A DNA stretch of 48,410 bases from Tritrichomonas foetus (Eukaryota; Parabasalia; Tritrichomonadida; Tritrichomonadidae): assembly GCA_001839685.1 (NCBI GenBank), contig MLAK01000651.1:1-48410 (forward strand), given 5' to 3'. The position numbers were made by a program, and so were the translations under genes. How positions within the stretch are numbered: the first letter of the stretch is position 1; the number at the start of each line of letters is the position of its first letter. Below are positions 42,949 through 48,410 of the stretch, in pieces. The notes beneath the pieces are model-generated. The model was given only the letters and a program-made list of their open reading frames with translations, had not been told where the DNA came from and did not search any database.

Positions 42949-45726
42949 ATGAGCTCAGCGCAAGCGAACGATTCTCAGCAAACACGCTCATGGACTACAT
43001 ATCAATTTTTCAATACACAGCTTGATGCGTATGAAAGTTCAAACGCTTTTCAAAACTGGGACTGTTGCGATTCTGGTCATGGATTAATCGTCTTTGGCTC
43101 AAATTCGCCAGAGGGTCCAATGCTCACCATATTCGATGGACAAAAATCCGAAAGCGAGTCAGATTTACCGAGTACGACAATCAAAGAGCCGAATTGGAGA
43201 GTCGAACAAGTTCGTGCCGCATCTTACGCAGGACTTGTCCTCGCCTTCTTTACAACGCCAACCGGATACGTTTTCACGATTTATTCTACGACTGACAATT
43301 TCGCCCAGCAAGGTCAAATTACATTAAAGAAAGAAACAGTTACAGCTTCGCTTGTTCCGACCAACCAACCAAACGTTCCTTTTGTCAATCCCGTTTCAAT
43401 TTCGCCTAAACTCAAGCGTTTTGCCGTTTTATTGAATCCAAATGTTATCAGAATATACGAACAACCTTACAGCAAGAAATCCAAAATTGTCGATATTGAT
43501 TTCGAAGAGCCAATTACAAATCATTTCCAGGTTTCAAATTTCCAACTTCAGAGAGTTTTATTCGTCACTACAGAAAATGGAGTTTACTTCACCATCAGGC
43601 AGGCAAACGGCGGTTACCAAGAAAAGTTCAAACTTTCTAATGATGGTGTTAAGCCCGACTTTGCCTCAACCACAACAGATGGCCGTCTCGTTTGTTTGAG
43701 AGATACAAAAGTCACACTTTACACAGATTCTGGCCAAACAAGCTCATTTGAAATTGAAGAAGAAGTTAGAATGATCAAATGGATGAAAAACTCGTATTTA
43801 ATTGGTATTCTTGCCGCTGAAAAAACAGCAAACGTCAGAATTTATAACCCAGAAACACACGCTATTTTTGGCAGGTGTAGTGAAGGCCATCGTGTTAGGA
43901 AATTATTAATTGAGTGGAATTCTGTTATCTTAATTCTTGATGATAACTCAGTAACAAAGATGACTGAGGCTGATATGCATGAAAAAATTCAACAACTTAT
44001 CAAGAATGAACAATTTGATGTCGCCCTCGTCGTTGCTTCTTCTCAACAAATGGGCCAATCTGTTATTTCTGAAATTCATCGTCAACGAGGTGATTCATGT
44101 CAAGAAAAAAGACAATTCCAAGAAGCAATTAATGAATATAAAATGACAATTGGTTTTCTTGAACCTTCTTATGTCATTACAAGGTTCATCGACCCTCAGC
44201 ATGCTGAATACCTTGTAGATTATCTCGAAGAGCTTTACAGAAAAGGAAAAGTAACCAAGGAGCATACAACTTTACTATTTAACTGTTATACAAAACTCAG
44301 AAAAACTCATAAATTGCAAGATTTCATCAGCACTTGCTTGAAAGATGCTCAAGAAAAAAGAGATCCTAAGTTCAATCTAGAGACAGCAGTTCAAGTCCTC
44401 TGTCTTGCTGGATTCAATGCAGAAGCACTTGCAATTGCAAAAGCATTCCACATGCATGACTACTACACTCGAATGCTTTCGGAAACAAGTGACTATCTGA
44501 AGATTTTAGGTTACATCCGTGATGTTGAAACAAACGTTGCCTTAAAAATCCTTAAAGTTTATGGAAATGATATGATGATGTCATTTAATCCAAGTAATCG
44601 TATTGGTTTCCGTAATTATCTTCTTGAAGCATGCCTAGTGGGATTGAGGAAACGTCCAGATTCAGAAGAAAAACTGAAAATGAATCCAGATGATATTATG
44701 AGAGTCTTTCTTAACTTTCCAAATGAACTCTTTCAATTCTTAAAAGAGTATGTTGAAAGGAACCGAACAGCAAATACATTAGATCTCGTTTCGAAGATTG
44801 TTTGGACAACAATTATTGAACTTAGCGTTTCAATGGGCTATGAAGAAGAAGCAACTAATTATTTTCAAATGGCAAACGGAAACTTCGATTCTGAACAGCT
44901 TCTTCTTATATTTAAGGCTGAAAAATGCAGATACGGCCTCATGTTACTTTATGAACATCTTAAATATTACCAAGAAATTATTCGTCTTGCAACATATGAT
45001 GAAATCACCATGTTTTGTGAGAAATTTGGAGAATTCGATGAAAATATTTATCGATTAGGTCTCGTTAAATTAGCTCTCAGAAAAGATAGAAATAATTTAG
45101 CAAAACTTGTTCAATTAATTGCTGATAAAAATGCACTTCCTTTGTTGGCTGTTCAACAAATACTGAGAAAGTATAACTTTGTCACTTTTGGAATATTAAA
45201 ACCATTGGCGAAACGGACATTTGCTGATCGTCAAAAGCATATATTAGAACTTCAAGCTAAATACAACGAAATTGAAGCAGATGTTTCTAATGAAGAAGAC
45301 CAGACTAATGCCTTAACGTATGACCACTTTATTGCAAAACAAACACGATGTTCAGGATGTCATCAAGCAATTGATCTTCCAGCCAAACACTTCCTTTGTG
45401 GCCACAGTTTCCATTTAAGATGTCTGGGCGATGATTTAACAAAATGTGCGGTTTGTAAAGAAATGCAAGAAAAAATCGTACTTACAAAAGTTGAATCATT
45501 CAAGACATCAAGTAAATATCTAGAAATGAACTCGTCTGGCTCAAATAATTTATATCAAATTCTCGATTTAATTGATCCAGAAAATAATTATGAAGAAACG
45601 CCTGTTGTTGTTGATCAATTTTCGAATTTATCAGCACTCCTTCAATGGGACTTAATGAATCCAGACGATGATGGTGAAAAATTACAGAAAGCAACTGAAT
45701 TGCATAAACAATATACGACGCATTAA
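42949..45726 (+). CDS. VPS11: VPS11, shared core subunit of HOPS/CORVET
   Basis: A 925-residue class C Vps protein that tethers endosomes and lysosomes before fusion and binds Rab GTPases and SNAREs through its complex. The N-terminal 330 residues are beta-rich and fit a WD-like propeller; from about 345 the protein is an alpha-solenoid with clathrin-heavy-chain-like repeats (FDVALVVASSQQMG; LVDYLEELYRKGKVTKEHTTLL; NVALKILKVYGNDM). Close to the C-terminus stands a RING-H2 finger: C801, C804, C817, H819, H822, C825, C833, C836 in LPAKHFLCGHSFHLRC and KCAVC, the VPS11 signature. About 90 residues follow. Length is close to the human (941) and yeast (1029) proteins. It fits functionally with the two Rab genes nearby and the cysteine protease, which such a pathway would carry to lysosomes. 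Start supported by an initiator. Confidence 0.92.
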   Translation: MSSAQANDSQQTRSWTTYQFFNTQLDAYESSNAFQNWDCCDSGHGLIVFGSNSPEGPMLTIFDGQKSESESDLPSTTIKEPNWRVEQVRAASYAGLVLAFFTTPTGYVFTIYSTTDNFAQQGQITLKKETVTASLVPTNQPNVPFVNPVSISPKLKRFAVLLNPNVIRIYEQPYSKKSKIVDIDFEEPITNHFQVSNFQLQRVLFVTTENGVYFTIRQANGGYQEKFKLSNDGVKPDFASTTTDGRLVCLRDTKVTLYTDSGQTSSFEIEEEVRMIKWMKNSYLIGILAAEKTANVRIYNPETHAIFGRCSEGHRVRKLLIEWNSVILILDDNSVTKMTEADMHEKIQQLIKNEQFDVALVVASSQQMGQSVISEIHRQRGDSCQEKRQFQEAINEYKMTIGFLEPSYVITRFIDPQHAEYLVDYLEELYRKGKVTKEHTTLLFNCYTKLRKTHKLQDFISTCLKDAQEKRDPKFNLETAVQVLCLAGFNAEALAIAKAFHMHDYYTRMLSETSDYLKILGYIRDVETNVALKILKVYGNDMMMSFNPSNRIGFRNYLLEACLVGLRKRPDSEEKLKMNPDDIMRVFLNFPNELFQFLKEYVERNRTANTLDLVSKIVWTTIIELSVSMGYEEEATNYFQMANGNFDSEQLLLIFKAEKCRYGLMLLYEHLKYYQEIIRLATYDEITMFCEKFGEFDENIYRLGLVKLALRKDRNNLAKLVQLIADKNALPLLAVQQILRKYNFVTFGILKPLAKRTFADRQKHILELQAKYNEIEADVSNEEDQTNALTYDHFIAKQTRCSGCHQAIDLPAKHFLCGHSFHLRCLGDDLTKCAVCKEMQEKIVLTKVESFKTSSKYLEMNSSGSNNLYQILDLIDPENNYEETPVVVDQFSNLSALLQWDLMNPDDDGEKLQKATELHKQYTTH

Positions 45727-45970
45727 AAATAAGCATTTTATCTCTAATATAAATAAATGATCCTTCTCTGTTATTTTTCTTTGTCAGATACCTATTTTAC
45801 CATTTTGATTCTTTTATATTGATTCTCATATATTCTTAAAATTTTGCCCAAATGAGGCCATTGATGTTCATGTATTTTCAAAATACAAATAAATTCAAAA
45901 TATCATATATTATCAGTCTATTTTATTAAACAAACAAAGTGAAAATTGTTAACTAAATAACTAGTTAACA
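45727..45970. other. Convergent 3' spacer
   Basis: Short AT-rich spacer after VPS11, with AATAAAT-type signals 20-30 nt after the stop, and before the true end of the ankyrin gene. Confidence 0.4.
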
Positions 45971-46159
45971 TTACCAACTTTCAGAATTAAAATCGCTGTC
46001 ATAATCATCTTGAAATATGGCGCCATTTATTTCTAGAATTTCAATAGAAAACCTATTTCCAGAATTATAAGCAATATCTATTGGTGTATCACCATCGTTA
46101 TTGACTTCGTCTATTAAATGAAGAGAGTGTGTTGTAATTAATTTTACTACACCTGGTGT
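45971..46159 (-). pseudogene. Remaining 3' end of the ankyrin gene after a premature stop
   Basis: In the same frame as the ankyrin gene, right after TGA at 46160-46162, 62 more sense codons follow to TAA at 45971. They encode the rest of an ankyrin repeat (TPGVVKLITTH, then NNDGDTPIDIAYNSGN) and an acidic end (FQDDYDSDFNSESW). The repeat crosses the TGA without any loss: PIHCVAEN is followed directly by TPGVVKLI, with the stop in the place of the usual Gly or polar residue. Confidence 0.75.
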
Positions 46160-47956
46160 TCAATTTTCAGCAACACAGTGAATTGGTAAGTTGAGTTTCC
46201 GATTCCTAATATTAATACTTTTATCATTTGCGCCCAAAAGTAACTGTATTGCTGTTAAAGATGACTTTTTGCAAGCCTTGAAAAAAGCAGTTTGTTTTGA
46301 ATTCGTTTTTGCGTGAATATCAATATTTTTCAAAGTCAAAAGATGACGAATAGTGTCAATATTTGCAAAAAAGCATGCTTCATGTAGTAAAGTATGATTA
46401 AATTTGTCTCTAATGTTTGGTGAATACCCTGTTTCGGTCAGTAAATAGTCTAAAATTTCTGAAGTTCCCACTCTCGCCGCCTGAAATAATAAATGCTTTT
46501 CAATTTTAGCATTTCGGTGGACTTTATGGATAAAATTGTACTTGTTAGAGCTGCAATATGCTTTAAATAAAATTTTCACTTTTGCAATATTTTTTGAGGA
46601 AACTGCATGATATAATGCATTCTTTCCCTCATCATCGGTTTGTAGAATTTGACAGGAAGGGAATGACAGAATTAAATTGACCATTTCTGGTAGTCCAAAA
46701 AGAGCAGCTGTCATTAAAATTGTAGTTTGGTGAAAATTAACTTGATTCATTTCTATTCCAGAGTATAAGTATTTTAGAAAGAAATGAATATTGTGAAATT
46801 CTGCGCTAGATTGTGCGAGAGCGAATGTGGGATAATCAGGATAAACGGACTCGATTAAGATATCAAGCATTTCATATCTATGGTATTGGATAGCAACTTC
46901 AAATGGATTGGGCAATTTTGTGCATGAATTACGTTGATTTATCAATGTCATACTATTCAAATTAGGTTGTTGAATTATATACGCAAAAATTCGTTTTGAT
47001 CCTCCGGCAATTGCTGCCGCCAAAACGTAACTAGCCTGAGTTGAATAAATTGTTCTACTCTTATTGTCATTTGCAGATTGTAGCTGTGCTTCACATATCT
47101 CTTCCAAGTACAAAAAGCAATTAATAGCATCAAAATAAGCGGCAGCAATTAAAAGACTAGGGAAATTTTTTATAAATGTAAAACGATTAAAATAAACGTG
47201 TGGATGACTGTAACGTGTTAAAGTTTGACAATCTTTTAAATATGATATATTATCGTACATAATTTCATTAAAAAGTAAAGATGTTTCACCATGGATTCTA
47301 TAATATTCGAAATTTGTGTTTCCTCGAATTGCAAATTCTTCAACTTGCTTCAACTGAGTGAGATCAGCATGAGCATCTTCGAATCTAGCTTTGTCTAAAA
47401 TATAGGTAAAAATGTTCCTAGAGAAATGATACATTTCTGGACCAAAAAATAAAATGATATGTTTATAAGTATTATAATCAGGGTTGTCATCGAATAAATC
47501 ATGGAATTTTTGAAGTGTTTCTTTTAAGTCGAAAATTCCGACTTGAATAAGCTCATATAGAAAAAGCATGTGATTATATGAGATGAGATGAGAAAATATA
47601 TAATCTGAGAGAATTTGATGGAAATTTTGAAAAATTATATTTTGTGATTTCATTAAATCGATCCAAGCGCAAACATTTGCATAGAAAGCGATATTTAACG
47701 GTCGAATGTGGCACGCGTAAGTCATAAAATCAATGATAAAATAGACGTCGTCATCATTTTTAATATTTTGATTATTGATAAGAAATTTGCTGGTTTCCTC
47801 GATTTCTGTGACTGTCAAATTAAGTATCCTTTGTTGGATTAAAATGAATTTTTTCAATTTCTTCCTCTGCATGGAAAAAAAATTTTCATCCATCATCAAG
47901 AAATGATGAATGTTAATGGTTAAATTAGAAGGTGAATTTCTGCTTTTAGGATTCAT
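46160..47956 (-). CDS. Ankyrin-repeat protein (trichomonad type), interrupted by TGA
   Basis: Reads as 598 residues from the ATG at 47956; the frame is open further up only to a TTG, and ATGs at 47896/47893 are also possible. The first 250 residues form the helical N-terminal domain common to trichomonad ankyrin proteins (LKKFILIQQRILNLT, then FLINNQNIKNDDDV and YACHIRPLNIAFYANVC). From about 270 there are ankyrin repeats (FPSLLIAAAYFDAINCFLYL; TTILMTAALFGLPEMVNLIL; GKNALYHAVSSKNIAKVKIL; KHLLFQAARVGTSEILDYLL; NHTLLHEACFFANIDTIRHL; KQTAFFKACKKSSLTAIQLL). The last repeat is cut by TGA at 46160 while sense codons go on for 62 more. The likely original codon is GGA. So the gene is a fresh pseudogene, a readthrough gene, or carries a base-calling error. 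Role: protein-protein contacts, otherwise unknown. Confidence 0.85.
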   Translation of the reverse strand: MNPKSRNSPSNLTINIHHFLMMDENFFSMQRKKLKKFILIQQRILNLTVTEIEETSKFLINNQNIKNDDDVYFIIDFMTYACHIRPLNIAFYANVCAWIDLMKSQNIIFQNFHQILSDYIFSHLISYNHMLFLYELIQVGIFDLKETLQKFHDLFDDNPDYNTYKHIILFFGPEMYHFSRNIFTYILDKARFEDAHADLTQLKQVEEFAIRGNTNFEYYRIHGETSLLFNEIMYDNISYLKDCQTLTRYSHPHVYFNRFTFIKNFPSLLIAAAYFDAINCFLYLEEICEAQLQSANDNKSRTIYSTQASYVLAAAIAGGSKRIFAYIIQQPNLNSMTLINQRNSCTKLPNPFEVAIQYHRYEMLDILIESVYPDYPTFALAQSSAEFHNIHFFLKYLYSGIEMNQVNFHQTTILMTAALFGLPEMVNLILSFPSCQILQTDDEGKNALYHAVSSKNIAKVKILFKAYCSSNKYNFIHKVHRNAKIEKHLLFQAARVGTSEILDYLLTETGYSPNIRDKFNHTLLHEACFFANIDTIRHLLTLKNIDIHAKTNSKQTAFFKACKKSSLTAIQLLLGANDKSINIRNRKLNLPIHCVAEN

Positions 47957-48410
47957 CAATATGGCAGATATAAACAGTTCTACTTGACTAGAATATAACA
48001 GACTTTCTAGAAATGTGATAAAGCATCTGTTTGACTTATGATTTATGATTATAATAATATCAGTTTTGAATATCTCTGACAATCGAATAATTCGAAAACC
48101 TACATATTAAATTTTCACAAGAGAGTGATTATGAACGAAAAAAATTAAATATTTCCTTCATAATGTATTACAAACATACTTGTAAAAGTTTTAACCCATG
48201 TTTCGCATTAATTGAAAAATTATGAAATGAATTCATTTCGATTTTTTGGATAAATCTCGCCATTCATCTACATACAATGTGTATCACACATACAAATATA
48301 CAAATTCAAATGAAATCACACAAATAAGAAGAAAATCACGCCAAAAACATGAAAATCAAAATCAAAACATGAAAATCAAAATCAAAATCAAAACATGAAA
48401 ATCAAAAACA
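47957..48410. other. Upstream region of the ankyrin gene to the window end
   Basis: CCATATTG (47957-47964, minus strand) touches the ankyrin ATG. The rest is AT-rich without a frame of note and ends in the simple repeat at 48341-48410. Confidence 0.4.
48341..48410. repeat. AAAATC/ACATGAAAATC simple repeat at the window end
   Basis: Repeated ACATGAAAATCAAAATCAAA units with varying numbers of the hexamer AAAATC, running to the last base of the window. It may continue beyond and could be the reason the sequence ends here. Confidence 0.7.

Overview
The window looks like a piece of nuclear genome from a parabasalid protist (trichomonad), most likely close to Tritrichomonas. Supporting signs: very AT-rich spacers, gene-dense intronless reading frames on both strands, short distances between genes and start codons, a transcription factor carrying the trichomonad-type initiator-binding domain (IBP39 family, 20435-21523), TCAYW-like initiator (Inr) sequences within about 20 nt of many start codons, an ankyrin-repeat protein of the kind expanded in trichomonads, and Rab GTPase and protein kinase families. 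I cannot fix the species from sequence alone. No tRNA, rRNA, CRISPR or prokaryote-type operon was seen.

Layout. 1-10 kb: a Ser/Thr kinase, an FG-repeat nucleoporin-like protein, a relic of a surface-protein membrane anchor, a 1450-residue hybrid histidine kinase, and an unknown helical protein read divergently from it. 10-20 kb: a 1276-residue coiled-coil protein, a 900-bp spacer holding a GC-rich long hairpin that I consider a candidate structured RNA (14356-14538), an ER-type M28 metallopeptidase and a short protein O-mannosyltransferase without the MIR loop. 20-30 kb: the initiator-binding protein, a small Sds3/BRMS1-like protein, an RCC1-like protein, a kinase-Sel1 fusion, a Rab4/Rab2-like GTPase, a PHD-finger protein and a papain-family cysteine protease. 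30-37 kb: a Rab5/21-like GTPase, a basic unknown protein, a DHHC-family protein that has lost its zinc ligands, a GT31-like glycosyltransferase, an Sgf11-like zinc-finger protein and a small type I membrane protein. 37-48 kb: an assembly gap flanked by a false-looking 314-bp duplication, a 730-residue coiled-coil protein, a SAPS (PP6 regulatory) protein, a 1.4-kb spacer with a frameshifted small reading frame, VPS11, and an ankyrin-repeat gene broken by an in-frame TGA.

How they fit together. The genes are independent transcription units, not operons. Themes are membrane traffic and the secretory/lysosomal route (two Rabs, VPS11, DHHC protein, M28 peptidase, PMT, GT31, cysteine protease), signalling (two kinases, hybrid histidine kinase, PP6 regulator) and transcription/chromatin (IBP, Sds3-like, Sgf11-like, PHD, RCC1-like). 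Several pairs are head to head across only 187-300 bp (22185/22373, 35935/36122, 8444/8701, 32158/32458), suggesting shared promoters. Several long reading frames open with TTG or GTG; for those I moved the start to the first ATG that fits.
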